A stretch of DNA of 64,000 bases from assembly GCF_020023735.2 (NCBI RefSeq), contig NZ_CP076444.2:2190890-2254889 (forward strand), written 5' to 3'. The position numbers and the translations under genes are program-made. The notes beneath the pieces are model-generated. The model had not been told where the DNA came from. It searched no databases and worked only from the letters and a program-made list of their open reading frames with translations. This stretch comes from Mycoavidus sp. HKI. Its GTDB lineage: Bacteria; Pseudomonadota; Gammaproteobacteria; Burkholderiales; Burkholderiaceae. Below are positions 7,790 to 17,500 of this stretch, piece by piece (within the stretch, counting starts at the first letter, position 1; every line of letters begins with the position of its first letter).

Positions 7790-8641
7790 TTACAGAATAT
7801 ATGCTCGCAACGAAACGTCACCACTTGCCAGCGCTTGAATGCCGTTGCCTGTATCGATCAACAATCGGCCATACGAGTCAATGCCAGTTGCGACACCACG
7901 TAAAATTTCATGGCCATTCTCTAATATCAGCACTTTCTTGCCAGTATAAGCATGATCCACATCCCACGCCTGCAGAAAAGGCGCTAAACCATGCTTCTCA
8001 AAAAGCTCGAGCATGGTGACCAGGGCATTCAGCACCTGGGCCAAGACATCGGTCATGGCCACCGCCGGTAATACTCGCGCTAAGGCCGCCGGCGGATTGG
8101 CCCGCGCATCAAGCTGTGCCGCCAGCGCAGCCTCACCATCCAGGTTAAGTCCAATACCGATCACCACTGTACTCGAGGTATTGGTACAGCGCACCGTTTC
8201 AATCAAACTGCCCGCCAATTTTGCGCCATCGAGCAAGACATCATTAGGCCATTTAAGTGCCAGCCGATGCGTATCCGTGCGCATCAGGGCGCGCAATCCA
8301 GCGACTATCGCGGTACCTACGGCAAGGCTAAGCCCAGCAAGTTCGGCAGGTGGCCGAGCTATTTTATAGGCAAACGAAAAAAGTAACGCATCGCCCGCCG
8401 CGGCAAACCATGGCCGCCCATGCCGCCCACGGCCAGCCGTTTGTTGATACGCAACCCGCACAATGGGTAGTGGGGGTTTATGCGCAGCCCTTAAATGGGC
8501 GATTAAATCAGCATTCGTCGAACCGGTCTTAGCCACCACCTCAATCGTCAATTTTTGTAAAGAGGCGGATAAAAGTGTACGAAGTCGCTCACCGTCAATG
8601 CGTCGTGTGTTAGATAATAGGGAAGTCGAAGAAAAAACCAT
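7790..8641 (-). CDS. birA: Biotin--[acetyl-CoA-carboxylase] ligase
   Basis: 283 residues. Activates biotin as biotinyl-AMP and attaches it to the biotin carboxyl carrier protein. It shows KTGSTNADL, QTAGRGRHGRPW (the biotinyl-AMP loop) and LKWPNDVLLDGAKLAGSLIE, with a C-terminal SH3-like domain. There is no N-terminal winged helix, so this is the non-repressor (group I) form: it cannot regulate biotin genes as E. coli BirA does. First gene of a birA-coaX pair and divergent from dppB. Confidence 0.93.
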   Translation of the reverse strand: MVFSSTSLLSNTRRIDGERLRTLLSASLQKLTIEVVAKTGSTNADLIAHLRAAHKPPLPIVRVAYQQTAGRGRHGRPWFAAAGDALLFSFAYKIARPPAELAGLSLAVGTAIVAGLRALMRTDTHRLALKWPNDVLLDGAKLAGSLIETVRCTNTSSTVVIGIGLNLDGEAALAAQLDARANPPAALARVLPAVAMTDVLAQVLNALVTMLELFEKHGLAPFLQAWDVDHAYTGKKVLILENGHEILRGVATGIDSYGRLLIDTGNGIQALASGDVSLRAYIL

Positions 8642-8725
8642 AGTAAGCGTATTTTAACGGACCACGCACCACGCTACGTTAGTCTGCCGTACAATCATTG
8701 AATCAATCAGTTATAAAATAACGCT

Positions 8726-9736
8726 ATGTTGCGATCTATCTTACGCCGTCTTGGTATGTTCGTGCCGACTTTTATCGGCATTACAATGCTTACCTTCACG
8801 CTTATCCATGTGATTCCTGGCGACCCAATCGAAGTCATGATGGGCGATCGCGGGATTACCCCTGAAGCTCATGCTGAAGCGATACATCGCCTCGGGCTTG
8901 ATTTGCCATTACCGGTGCAATACTTGCGCTATTTATCAGATGTACTGCAAGGCAACCTCGGCACTTCGCTGGCCACTCATACGAGTGTGATGGGTGAATT
9001 TTTAGCGCGCTTTCCAGCCACGATTGAGCTCTCGTTGGGGGCGCTTTCTTTCGCCCTCATCCTTGGCTTGCCGATTGGTATTTTGGCGGCGCTTAAGGCT
9101 GGCTCGATTTTTGATCGCGCTATAATGAGCCTTGCACTGGCTGGCTATTCAATGCCTATCTTTTGGTGGGGCTTGATTTTAATTATGTTTTTTTCAGTGC
9201 AGCTTGGCTGGCTACCGGTATCGGGCCATCTGGCGATTCAATACGATATACCCTCCGTGACCGGTTTTACATTGATTGATACCTGGCTCTCCGGCCAAGA
9301 GGGTGCTTTGCGCTCTGCTTTGCGTCATTTAGTCTTGCCATCGGTTGTATTAGGCACTATTCCGCTCGCCGTCATCGCACGCATGACCCGCTCATCGATG
9401 CTTGAAGTTTTGCGTGAAAATTACATTCGTACGGCACGTGCCAAAGGGCTCTCGCCGAGCCGAGTGGTCATCGTCCATGCGTTACGTAATGCCTTAATTC
9501 CCGTGGTGACCGTGATTGGCCTGCAAGTTGGTTCGCTGCTTTCAGGCGCGGTGCTAACAGAAACTATTTTCTCTTGGCCAGGGGTTGGCAAATGGCTAAT
9601 TGATGCGATCAACCGGCGCGATTATCCGATTGTACAAAGTGGAATTTTGGTCCTGGCCACACTGGTTATCATCGTTAATTTGTTAGTCGATGTGTTATAC
9701 GGCGTGCTTAATCCGCGTATTCGCCACTCGAGATAA
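8726..9736 (+). CDS. dppB: Dipeptide/oligopeptide ABC transporter permease (DppB type)
   Basis: 336 residues with six predicted membrane segments. It starts with the typical RRLGMFVPTFIGITMLTF and IHVIPGDP segments. The cytoplasmic EAA loop that docks on the ATPases is YIRTARAKGLSPSRVVIVHA, and the C-terminal part (FSWPGVGKWLIDAI, RDYPIVQS) is characteristic of the DppB/OppB subfamily. It is the first gene of dppB-C-D-F, all closely spaced. No periplasmic binding protein gene (dppA) precedes it, although that is the usual position. Confidence 0.92.
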   Translation: MLRSILRRLGMFVPTFIGITMLTFTLIHVIPGDPIEVMMGDRGITPEAHAEAIHRLGLDLPLPVQYLRYLSDVLQGNLGTSLATHTSVMGEFLARFPATIELSLGALSFALILGLPIGILAALKAGSIFDRAIMSLALAGYSMPIFWWGLILIMFFSVQLGWLPVSGHLAIQYDIPSVTGFTLIDTWLSGQEGALRSALRHLVLPSVVLGTIPLAVIARMTRSSMLEVLRENYIRTARAKGLSPSRVVIVHALRNALIPVVTVIGLQVGSLLSGAVLTETIFSWPGVGKWLIDAINRRDYPIVQSGILVLATLVIIVNLLVDVLYGVLNPRIRHSR

Positions 9737-9738
9737 CA

Positions 9739-10608
9739 ATGAACCAATCCAATTTAGCGGAATTTTGGGCGCATTTCCGCACCCACCGGGGCGCTGTCTT
9801 AGCGGGCGGCCTGCTTATAGTATTTATGCTTGCCGCGATCTTTGCGCCCGTGCTTGCGCCGTATGATCCAACTGAGCAATATCGCGATGCCATTCGCGTC
9901 CCCCCCGTCTGGCAAGAGGGCGGCTCCTGGCGTTTTTTACTCGGCACAGACCAAGCGGGACGCGATATGCTTTCGCGCTTGATGCATGGCGCACGCTTGT
10001 CGTTTTGGATCGGCAGCATCTCCGTCTTGCTCGCGCTTTCACTGGGCACCGTGCTTGGCTTGTGCGCGGCATTTTTTCAGCGCTGGCTGGATGTGCCAAT
10101 CATGCGTTTGATCGATGTACTGCTTGCATTGCCGGCACTTTTGCTAGCGGTCGCGGTCGTCGCCGTACTGGGTCCAGGGCTTACCAATACGATGTATGCC
10201 ATCGCCATTGTGACCCTTCCCGGTTATGTGCGACTCACGCGCGCCTCAGCCCTGGCTGAATTAAGCAAAGAGTATGTGACGGCATCGCGCGTGGCTGGCG
10301 CAGGTACCTTGCGCTTGATGTTTTTGCAAGTATTGCCAAACTGCGCAGCTCCGTTGATTGTACAAGCAACGCTTGGCTTTTCGACGGCACTGCTCGATGC
10401 GGCAGCGCTTGGCTTTCTTGGCATTGGGGTGCAGCCCCCGCTTGCCGAATGGGGCTCAATGCTTGCTTCCGCGCGCGATTACATGAATAGCGCATGGTGG
10501 ATGGTGACCCTGCCGGGCATTGCTATTTTGGTGACCGTTCTGTCTATTAACCTGCTTGGTGATGGACTGCGCGATGCGCTTGACCCCAAGTTAAAACAAA
10601 TTCACTAA
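9739..10608 (+). CDS. dppC: Dipeptide/oligopeptide ABC transporter permease (DppC type)
   Basis: 289 residues, the second inner-membrane permease, with about six membrane segments. It shows the N-terminal segment before the core ([13 protein letters not shown]), then [20 protein letters not shown], typical of DppC/OppC, and the EAA-type loop with [20 protein letters not shown]. It starts two bases after the dppB stop, indicating translational coupling. Confidence 0.92.
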   Translation: MNQSNLAEFWAHFRTHRGAVLAGGLLIVFMLAAIFAPVLAPYDPTEQYRDAIRVPPVWQEGGSWRFLLGTDQAGRDMLSRLMHGARLSFWIGSISVLLALSLGTVLGLCAAFFQRWLDVPIMRLIDVLLALPALLLAVAVVAVLGPGLTNTMYAIAIVTLPGYVRLTRASALAELSKEYVTASRVAGAGTLRLMFLQVLPNCAAPLIVQATLGFSTALLDAAALGFLGIGVQPPLAEWGSMLASARDYMNSAWWMVTLPGIAILVTVLSINLLGDGLRDALDPKLKQIH

Positions 10609-10613
10609 TTTCA

Positions 10614-11615
10614 ATGAAGCAAAATCTTTTAACTATCCGCCAACTCTCGGTCAATTTCGGCGGGCCGCCAGTCGTGGATCATATTGATTTCGAGATTGCG
10701 CCTGGCGAGGTTGTCGGTATTGTCGGTGAATCGGGTTGCGGCAAAAGCATTACCATGCTGGCCTTAATGGGACTGGTTGATGCGCCGGGTCAAGTGCGCG
10801 CCGACGAGATTAGCTTTGATGGTAAAGATTTGCTCAATGCATCGCCTCGTGCGCGGCGCAAAATTATCGGCAAAGATATCTCAATGGTGTTTCAAGACCC
10901 GTTGGCAAGCCTTAACCCAAGCTACACCGTTGGTGCGCAAATTAAGGAAGTCCTATGGCAGCATGAGAATTTGCGCGGCGCAGTGCTGCAGCGGCGTACG
11001 CTAGAGTTACTTGATCAAGTTGGCATTTCAGACGCCAAAAATCGTATGGATGCTTTTCCGCATCAACTCTCGGGCGGGATGAACCAACGTGTGATGATTG
11101 CCATGGCCATTGCCTGCAATCCAAAATTGTTAATTGCTGACGAGCCAACCACTGCGCTTGATGTCACCATCCAAGCCCAGATTATGCAACTGCTGGTTGA
11201 TTTGCAAAAAGAGCATTGTATGGCTTTAGTCCTGATTTCGCATGATCTGGCAGTCGTCTCGCAAGTCGCTCGACGGGTGGCCGTCATGTATGCTGGCCAA
11301 ATTGTTGAAACCAATCATGTCCCCAATATTTTTGAGCAACCGCACCATCCTTATACCGAAGCATTATTGACGGCGATCCCCGAGCATAATCGCGGCGCTA
11401 AGCGCCTAGTCGCCTTATCTGGCGTGGTGCCGGGCCAACACGACCGGCCACCGGGCTGCTTGTTTGAGCCGCGCTGCAAATATAGGATTGCAGCTTGTCA
11501 ACAAACACGACCGTCATTAGCCCCTATTGCAGCAGGCGCTGTGCGTTGCATTAAGCCACTCAATTTGCCATCAGCTGGCAGCACGCCGGTAGTTGTTTCT
11601 CACTCCACATCATGA
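10614..11615 (+). CDS. dppD: Peptide ABC transporter ATP-binding protein (DppD type)
   Basis: 333 residues. Walker A GESGCGKS (about residue 39), signature LSGGM, and Walker [15 protein letters not shown] are intact. The C-terminal oligopeptide-transporter extension carries the cysteine-containing [19 protein letters not shown] segment typical of DppD/OppD. The ATG is five bases after the dppC stop. Its end overlaps the start of dppF (ATGA). Confidence 0.93.
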   Translation: MKQNLLTIRQLSVNFGGPPVVDHIDFEIAPGEVVGIVGESGCGKSITMLALMGLVDAPGQVRADEISFDGKDLLNASPRARRKIIGKDISMVFQDPLASLNPSYTVGAQIKEVLWQHENLRGAVLQRRTLELLDQVGISDAKNRMDAFPHQLSGGMNQRVMIAMAIACNPKLLIADEPTTALDVTIQAQIMQLLVDLQKEHCMALVLISHDLAVVSQVARRVAVMYAGQIVETNHVPNIFEQPHHPYTEALLTAIPEHNRGAKRLVALSGVVPGQHDRPPGCLFEPRCKYRIAACQQTRPSLAPIAAGAVRCIKPLNLPSAGSTPVVVSHSTS

Positions 11616-12589
11616 ATGCACCAGACACCGTGCTCGTCGCGGACCGTTTAACCAAACATTATTCGGTACGCCGAGGATTTTTTGGACACAGCCAGGTCAA
11701 GGCATTGAATCAAGTGTCGTTTTCGCTCGCCCGTGGCAAAACGCTTGCTGTTGTTGGGGAGTCAGGGTGTGGCAAATCAACGCTTGCGCGCCAGATCACT
11801 ATGGTTGAAGAGCCAACCTCTGGTACGCTCTTGATCAATGGCCATGATGTCGCCACCGCTGACCGCGCTACCCGCACAGCGCTACGCCGTTGCGTGCAAA
11901 TGGTTTTTCAGCACCCATTTGCCTCGCTTAACCCGAGAAAAACCGTCGCCGCTACTCTGGCCGAGCCCCTCATCATTAATACTGACTTTGATCGCGCCAC
12001 CCGCTTTACGCGCATTCAGGAGATGATGGCTACCGTTGGCTTACGGCCAGAGCATATGCGGCGTTATCCGCATATGTTTTCTGGCGGTCAACAACAGCGC
12101 ATTGCGATTGCGCGGGCGATGATCCTTGAGCCGCAAATTGTGGTGGCCGATGAACCCGTCTCCGCGCTTGATGTGTCTATTCAGGCGCAAATCCTCAATC
12201 TCTTTATGGATTTGCAGGATCGTTTCGGCATTAGCTATGTATTTATCTCGCACGATCTGTCCGTCGTCGAACATATCGCGCATGATGTTATGGTGATGTA
12301 CCTTGGGGGCATTGTTGAGTTTGGCGACAAGGCCACGCTTTTTGCCCGCGCTCGTCATCCCTATACGCGCGCCCTTATGTCTGCGACCCCGGCTATCCGC
12401 CCCGCTGAAAGACGGATTCAAATTCGCCTCGAAGGGGAACTGCCATCGCCACTTAACCCTCCGGCTGGTTGCACGTTTCATCAACGTTGTCCGTATGCGA
12501 TTGAGCGTTGCCGACGTGAGGTGCCGATCTTACGTGAGGTGGATCATCGGCAGGTTGCTTGCCATCGGGCAGAGGAATTAGAGATTTAG
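11612..12589 (+). CDS. dppF: Peptide ABC transporter ATP-binding protein (DppF type)
   Basis: 325 residues. Walker [13 protein letters not shown], signature [15 protein letters not shown], Walker [14 protein letters not shown], and the C-terminal [17 protein letters not shown] segment of the DppF/OppF group. The ATG overlaps the dppD stop by 4 bp. With dppBCD it forms a complete membrane/ATPase core for peptide import, a sensible amino-acid source for an auxotrophic cell; the binding protein must be encoded elsewhere or lost. Confidence 0.93.
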   Translation: MNAPDTVLVADRLTKHYSVRRGFFGHSQVKALNQVSFSLARGKTLAVVGESGCGKSTLARQITMVEEPTSGTLLINGHDVATADRATRTALRRCVQMVFQHPFASLNPRKTVAATLAEPLIINTDFDRATRFTRIQEMMATVGLRPEHMRRYPHMFSGGQQQRIAIARAMILEPQIVVADEPVSALDVSIQAQILNLFMDLQDRFGISYVFISHDLSVVEHIAHDVMVMYLGGIVEFGDKATLFARARHPYTRALMSATPAIRPAERRIQIRLEGELPSPLNPPAGCTFHQRCPYAIERCRREVPILREVDHRQVACHRAEELEI

Positions 12590-12616
12590 TATGGTGTAGA
12601 AGGGTTCAGGGTTAAA

Positions 12617-13708
12617 TCAACTTAGCATCCAATCATTAAACCGTTGGATAGCGTGATCCTGATTCTTGCACCAGTAGGCCGCATCAATGTGTCGCCCTCT
12701 CTCAAGATTCGTCGGATAACTTGTAAGATTCATAGCTTGCTCCGGTTTAATATAATTGAAAGCATCGGGCTGTGTTGGGCCAATGGCGTATGCTGCGAGC
12801 AGCGCCTGCCGCTCTGGGTCTGAGGCAAATTTGATAAATTCGCGGCATGCACCTGCATTAGGCGTGCCTTTTAAAATTGCCCAGCTATCGCACTGGTAAA
12901 TATGCTGGTGCCAAGAAAATGCTACTGGCGCACCTGCATCTATTGCTGTTTGTACACGAGATATCCAAGCCGGTGTTAAATCTATCTCGCCGGATTTTAG
13001 CAGTTGCTCAACTTGTGGCCCACTCGTCCACCAGACACTAATATCCCGCTTGATTTTACTAAGACTACGAAACGCCCTATCAAGATCGCAAGGGTAAATA
13101 TCATTCGCAGGGACACCATTAGCCATTAACGCAATCTCGGTCATGTCAAGCGGGTGCCTATATAAGCCACGCCGCCCCGCAAAATTTTTTATATCCCATA
13201 AATCTTTCCATGTTTGCGGTGCCTGATGTTTTTTAAATACATCAGTGCGATAAGCAAGCACGGTAGAATATACATTTGTTCCCACCCCATAAGGTGACAT
13301 AAATTGTGGCGGAATTCGTGAAATAACAGGGTCAAGCTCAAGTTTATGTTTTTCCAGAAAGCATTTGTCGCCGCTGCCAGTCGTTAACAGTAGGATAGCC
13401 ATTTCTCCCAAAGCGGCCATATCCCACAAGTAATTCTTTGATTGAACCATCGTTTGAATCTGGGCGGTAGGATTTGCGCTTGCAGGAACGCCAATAACTT
13501 CAATGCCCGTTTTTTTAGAAAAAGGCTTATAGAGCACCTCGTTATATGCCTGATTAATTATCCCGCCTGAATCCCGAATTAAGATTCGCTTTGAAGAGGC
13601 TCGTGAAGGGGTCATCATAAATGGAGCGCAAAGGGTGGTTAAAATGCCAACTGCCATTTTTTTAAGGGATTTGCGCCGATTAATAAAAAGTTTAGTTTGA
13701 TCATCCAT
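12617..13708 (-). CDS. ABC-type extracellular solute-binding protein (PotD/iron-type fold), orphan
   Basis: 363 residues. The signal region has a twin-arginine-like stretch (NRRKSLKKMAVG) and a hydrophobic core ending near PSRAS, so export by Tat or Sec is possible. The mature part has segments seen in the polyamine/2-aminoethylphosphonate/Fe(III) binding-protein group (YGVGTNVYSTVLAYRTDVF, APQTWKDLWDIKNFAGRRG, FIKFASDPERQALLAAYAIGP). It is not of the DppA type, so it is not the missing partner of dppBCDF. No permease or ATPase is adjacent. Its start overlaps the 3' end of the LysR gene by 8 bp, so the two are co-transcribed. Ligand unknown. Confidence 0.75.
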   Translation of the reverse strand: MDDQTKLFINRRKSLKKMAVGILTTLCAPFMMTPSRASSKRILIRDSGGIINQAYNEVLYKPFSKKTGIEVIGVPASANPTAQIQTMVQSKNYLWDMAALGEMAILLLTTGSGDKCFLEKHKLELDPVISRIPPQFMSPYGVGTNVYSTVLAYRTDVFKKHQAPQTWKDLWDIKNFAGRRGLYRHPLDMTEIALMANGVPANDIYPCDLDRAFRSLSKIKRDISVWWTSGPQVEQLLKSGEIDLTPAWISRVQTAIDAGAPVAFSWHQHIYQCDSWAILKGTPNAGACREFIKFASDPERQALLAAYAIGPTQPDAFNYIKPEQAMNLTSYPTNLERGRHIDAAYWCKNQDHAIQRFNDWMLS

Positions 13709-14669
13709 AAGTGCAGGCAGAAGGAAGAAAATCTTGCTCGTTATGCGTAAAAATTAATAACTTATTCTTGAGCAATCCAAGCAATTTCTTAAGTGCTGGC
13801 GAAAATATTTTGCCCCGCCTGACGACTAAGGAAGCTTCCACGCTGGTCAAAAGCGGGTTATCAATTTCAAGTGCAATCAATTGCCCCTCTCTAATTTCCT
13901 GGCGAGCTGCAAACGCAGTCATAATCGTTGTGCCATTCTTGACACTGGCGAATTTTTTTTGAGCACAACAAGAGTTCGTCGTTAATATTGTCTTTAACTG
14001 GATTTTCTCTAAGCGCTCTGCGGATTGAAGTAGCTTTCTAAAATTAAAAGAATTAGGTGGCAAAGCGAGCGGGTAACGAGATAACTCTTCGAAACTAACC
14101 TTTTGTTCGTGAGCTAGCGGATGGCTCCGACTCACTAACGCACGCATGGGTAGGAGCCTATTTGCATAACAAAGAATATCTGGATTAGGTATGTTATTAA
14201 AAATAATCCCAACATCTGCAGAGTCCGCTAAAACGCTAGTGACTATTTGAGAGGAGTTGTTAATTTCTTCGACAACTATATTTAAGTTAGGGTGTTCATG
14301 GCAAAAATCAGTAAATATGTCTTCCATAAGCGTATCGATATAAGCCGCTGGCAGAGCAAAGCGAATAGTTCCCCGCTTCATACTGCGCAACTCATCTAAA
14401 CAAACTTCCATGTGATCTTGCTGCGCACGAGACGCCCGGTAGTATTCCAAAACAATCTTAGCCGCTTCGGTGGGTTTCATCCCATTCCGATGGCGTCGTT
14501 CAAATAATAGCGTTCCTAATTCCTTTTCTAGTAATTGAATGTGGCGTGTCACAACTGCCGCAGAAGTATTTAAACTATCTGCCGCAGCACATGCTGAGCC
14601 CGTGGAATAGACTGCATAGAAACAGCGAATGCGGCGCTGATTAATTTCGCTTGATAAGGATGGATTCAT
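13701..14669 (-). CDS. LysR family transcriptional regulator
   Basis: 322 residues. The N-terminal winged helix-turn-helix (RCFYAVYSTGSACAAADSL, VVTRHIQLLEKELGTLLFER) is followed by a substrate-binding effector domain starting at about residue 95. It is divergent from the 2HCT symporter at 15109 across a 439-bp gap, the classic position for a LysR activator of its neighbour, and overlaps the downstream solute-binding protein gene. The likely targets are therefore the symporter and the binding protein; the inducer may be the transported carboxylate (inference). Confidence 0.85.
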   Translation of the reverse strand: MNPSLSSEINQRRIRCFYAVYSTGSACAAADSLNTSAAVVTRHIQLLEKELGTLLFERRHRNGMKPTEAAKIVLEYYRASRAQQDHMEVCLDELRSMKRGTIRFALPAAYIDTLMEDIFTDFCHEHPNLNIVVEEINNSSQIVTSVLADSADVGIIFNNIPNPDILCYANRLLPMRALVSRSHPLAHEQKVSFEELSRYPLALPPNSFNFRKLLQSAERLEKIQLKTILTTNSCCAQKKFASVKNGTTIMTAFAARQEIREGQLIALEIDNPLLTSVEASLVVRRGKIFSPALKKLLGLLKNKLLIFTHNEQDFLPSACTYG

Positions 14670-15108
14670 GCTTGTTTCTAACCCGCAGTGATTATTTAGT
14701 TACGTCTATCAAACAGCGTAAAAAACTCCTCTAAGTCACTAAAGTGTAGAACACAGTACAAAAATTAGGTGAGCTTTTTTGATTTTAATTGTTCTACTTT
14801 CTAAGAGAAAAGGTTGCAACAAAAGCAGCAACGCGAGGTAAGCACAAATTTTTATTGCACTAAATTCATAACGATAAAAAATAAAAATTGACCTTGTTGT
14901 GAATATCCCTTGTTACCCATACTAGAGCCAGAAAAGTTTATTGAAGATAAGCGTCCCTTCGATGCAACATGACTTTGGTTTAGGTAGCGGTATGAAAATA
15001 TCGCGTCTTTTTTTAGACGTACCCTGATCGATAGAGCTTAAAAAAGCTTAGGGGCCGTCCTTGGTGGCTGGTGCTAAATGAATATTCAGATCAAGGAGAT
15101 GTAGGCAA
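14670..15108. promoter_or_regulatory. Divergent regulatory region between LysR gene and 2HCT symporter
   Basis: 439 bp, AT-rich, without a convincing gene. It contains facing copies of an 8-mer, GTAGAACA (14746-14753) and TGTTCTAC (14790-14797). The latter belongs to the 9-mer TTGTTCTAC, which also occurs at 57161 and 57194. Near the symporter are two small hairpins, CGTCT-TTTTT-AGACG (about 15004-15019) and AGCTT-AAAA-AAGCT (about 15036-15049). The symporter has a good ribosome site (AAGGAG at 15093-15098). A LysR binding site is expected here but I cannot point to one with confidence. Confidence 0.5.
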
Positions 15109-16488
15109 ATGAATACTTCATCCGCTGATAGCGATGTTTTGGTGCATAAAAAGTGGCGATATTTTCTACAGGGACATAAAACTGGTATGTTTCGCTTCCC
15201 GTTTGCTTGTCTTCAATGGCAGAAACTAATGAATCTGCGCATCGGCATTATTCCATTACCGGCGTATTGCCTTACTCTTGTTTGCTTAGGCTTCCTCTTG
15301 GCCTTGGGGGAAATCTCCGGCGATATCTCCGTCATGATTGCGCTACTTGCCGTATTCGGTTTTACCTGTGCCGAATTGGGCGCACGTATTCCGGGCCTGC
15401 GTCAGATTGGTGGGCCAGTCATTGTCACTACCTTTTTACCCTCTTGCCTCGTCTATTACAAACTCCTGCCCAACGAATTAGTTAGTTCAATCAATAATTT
15501 CTGGCAATCAACTAATATCCTTTATCTATTTATTGCCTCTGTGGTCGTGGGCAGTATTCTTAGTATGAATCGCCTAACCATTGTAAGAGGTTTTGTTAAA
15601 ATCTTTCTGCCCCTTGTCGCTGGCTCTATTGCCGCAGCCCTTTTTGGAACCCTTACCGGAATGGCCTTTGGCTTGAGCGCACACCAAACTTTCTTTTATA
15701 TTGTTATTCCTATCATGGCCGGTGGTATCGGTGAGGGGGCTATCCCTCTCACACTAGGCTATGCTGACATTCTGAATCTGCCGCAAAAGCAGCTTTTTGC
15801 ACAGATTCTGCCTGCTGTCATGCTTGGCAACTTAACCGCTATTATCTTCGCTGGCTTGCTCAACCAATTCGGTAAACGTCACCCCTGCTACACGGGCAAC
15901 GGTCGTCTACATATCAACGACGATGGTACGTTACTAAAGAAAAATAATAATGCCGTGGCTTCGGTTGAAAATATCGCCGCTGCTGGCATGATCGCAATTA
16001 CGCTCTATATCATGGGTATCCTCGTGCATAAGCTTATAGGCTTACCAGCTCCCGTTACGATGTTTTTTCTAGCAGTGCTCGCTAAGCTAACTTATGCGGT
16101 TTCACCTAAATTAGAGGATGGCGCGCACACGGTTTATCACTTTTTCTCAACCACAGTCACCTATCCGTTACTCTTTGCCATTGGGGTCACTATTACCCCT
16201 TGGAATGATTTATTAGCCGCTTTTAATTTAGCAAATATCGTTACCATTTTCGTGACGGTGCTAACCCTGACTACGGTTGGCTTTTTTGTAGGCCGCTGGG
16301 TGGGCCTCTATCCGATTGAAGGAGCGATTATTAACGCTTGCCATAGTGGCATGGGGGGTATTGGTGATGTGGCCATTCTTACCTCGGCTAATCGCCTGCA
16401 GCTTATGCCTTTTGCGCAAATGGCAACGCGCCTAGGGGGAGCGCTCACTATCACTGTCGCAATTGGCTTACTCGGATTAACTGCCTAA
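15109..16488 (+). CDS. 2HCT family citrate/malate:cation symporter (CitS/MaeN/CimH type), copy 1
   Basis: 459 residues, about 11 membrane segments. It has the two family signature re-entrant loops: IMAGGIGEGAIPL in the N-terminal half and HSGMGGIGDVAIL in the C-terminal half, followed by LMPFAQMATRLGG containing the arginine that binds the substrate carboxylate in CitS. The family imports citrate, malate or other 2-hydroxycarboxylates with Na+ or H+. It is divergent from a LysR gene. A paralogue of similar length lies at 58285. Sequence alone does not separate citrate from malate specificity. Confidence 0.87.
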   Translation: MNTSSADSDVLVHKKWRYFLQGHKTGMFRFPFACLQWQKLMNLRIGIIPLPAYCLTLVCLGFLLALGEISGDISVMIALLAVFGFTCAELGARIPGLRQIGGPVIVTTFLPSCLVYYKLLPNELVSSINNFWQSTNILYLFIASVVVGSILSMNRLTIVRGFVKIFLPLVAGSIAAALFGTLTGMAFGLSAHQTFFYIVIPIMAGGIGEGAIPLTLGYADILNLPQKQLFAQILPAVMLGNLTAIIFAGLLNQFGKRHPCYTGNGRLHINDDGTLLKKNNNAVASVENIAAAGMIAITLYIMGILVHKLIGLPAPVTMFFLAVLAKLTYAVSPKLEDGAHTVYHFFSTTVTYPLLFAIGVTITPWNDLLAAFNLANIVTIFVTVLTLTTVGFFVGRWVGLYPIEGAIINACHSGMGGIGDVAILTSANRLQLMPFAQMATRLGGALTITVAIGLLGLTA

Positions 16489-16572
16489 ATACCGAATAGC
16501 AGCAACAATCGTATTAAGTTGGTTACACACAAGCGTCATATGTAGCGAATCTATACACCCGCTTAGGTTCTT

Positions 16573-16581
16573 TGCTATACT
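16573..16581 (+). promoter_or_regulatory. Extended -10 promoter of tRNA-Phe
   Basis: TGC-TATACT, an extended -10 element 12 bases before the tRNA 5' end. No good -35 is visible at the expected distance. Confidence 0.45.
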
Positions 16582-16593
16582 CTCGTTTTAAGT

Positions 16594-16669
<76 letters not shown>

Positions 16670-16676
16670 GCATTTC

Positions 16677-16704
16677 AGGACTTGCATGATTGCAAGTCCT
16701 TTTT
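16677..16704 (+). terminator. Rho-independent terminator of tRNA-Phe
   Basis: Perfect 10-bp stem AGGACTTGCA / TGCAAGTCCT with a TGAT loop, followed by a T run. It separates tRNA-Phe from the queC operon. Confidence 0.85.
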
Positions 16705-16738
16705 ACTGTCAGCATAGGTTCCATGACAGGAGACTAAA

Positions 16739-17464
16739 GTGACGGCACAAACACATCCTCATAGCCGCGCACTCGTACTATTCTCTGGCGGCCAAGACTC
16801 TGCTACGTGTCTGGCATGGGCGCTTCAGCGGTACCATCATGTTGAGACCATCAGCTTTGATTATGGTCAGCGACATCGGATTGAACTTGAATGCCGCAGC
16901 CATTTCCGAGCGCGCCTTATAGAAACCGAAGCCTTTGCACCCTGGCGTACGCGTCTACACGACGATCATTTGGTTGATTTATCGATGTTCGGTTCGTTAA
17001 GCGACACTGCCATGACGCGTGACGTTCAGATTGAAACGCTTGCTAACGGTTTGCCAAACACCTTTGTGCCAGGCCGCAATTTGATGTTCCTGACGATGGC
17101 CGCAGCGCTTGCCTATCGGCGTGGCTTGCAAGTACTGGTAGGCGGTATGTGCGAGACGGATTTTTCTGGTTATCCCGATTGCCGCGACGATACCCTCAAG
17201 GCATTGCAAGTTGCCCTCAATCTGGGGATGGATCGTCGTTTTGTCATTGAAACCCCACTGATGTGGCTTGATAAAGCGCAAACATGGCAACTAGCACACA
17301 CGCTTGGCGGTGATACATTGCTTGATTTAATCCGCCTTGAAACTCATACATGTTATCTTGGTGAGCGTAGTACGCTGCATGACTGGGGCTATGGCTGCAG
17401 TGAATGCCCATCCTGTCTATTACGTAAACGGGGTTATGAAACTTTCATAGCTGGCCTAAATTAA
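16739..17464 (+). CDS. queC: 7-cyano-7-deazaguanine (preQ0) synthase
   Basis: 241 residues. It converts 7-carboxy-7-deazaguanine, with ammonia and ATP, to preQ0 for queuosine tRNA modification. The PP-loop motif [14 protein letters not shown] is at the N-terminus and the zinc-binding cysteines are in [14 protein letters not shown] at the C-terminus. It starts with GTG at 16739; AGGAGA five bases upstream supports this. It leads a queC-queE-queD cluster. Confidence 0.95.
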   Translation: MTAQTHPHSRALVLFSGGQDSATCLAWALQRYHHVETISFDYGQRHRIELECRSHFRARLIETEAFAPWRTRLHDDHLVDLSMFGSLSDTAMTRDVQIETLANGLPNTFVPGRNLMFLTMAAALAYRRGLQVLVGGMCETDFSGYPDCRDDTLKALQVALNLGMDRRFVIETPLMWLDKAQTWQLAHTLGGDTLLDLIRLETHTCYLGERSTLHDWGYGCSECPSCLLRKRGYETFIAGLN

Positions 17465-17500
17465 AGACGTGGCGGCCTTAAGTCGATAGAGTTCTTTGTC

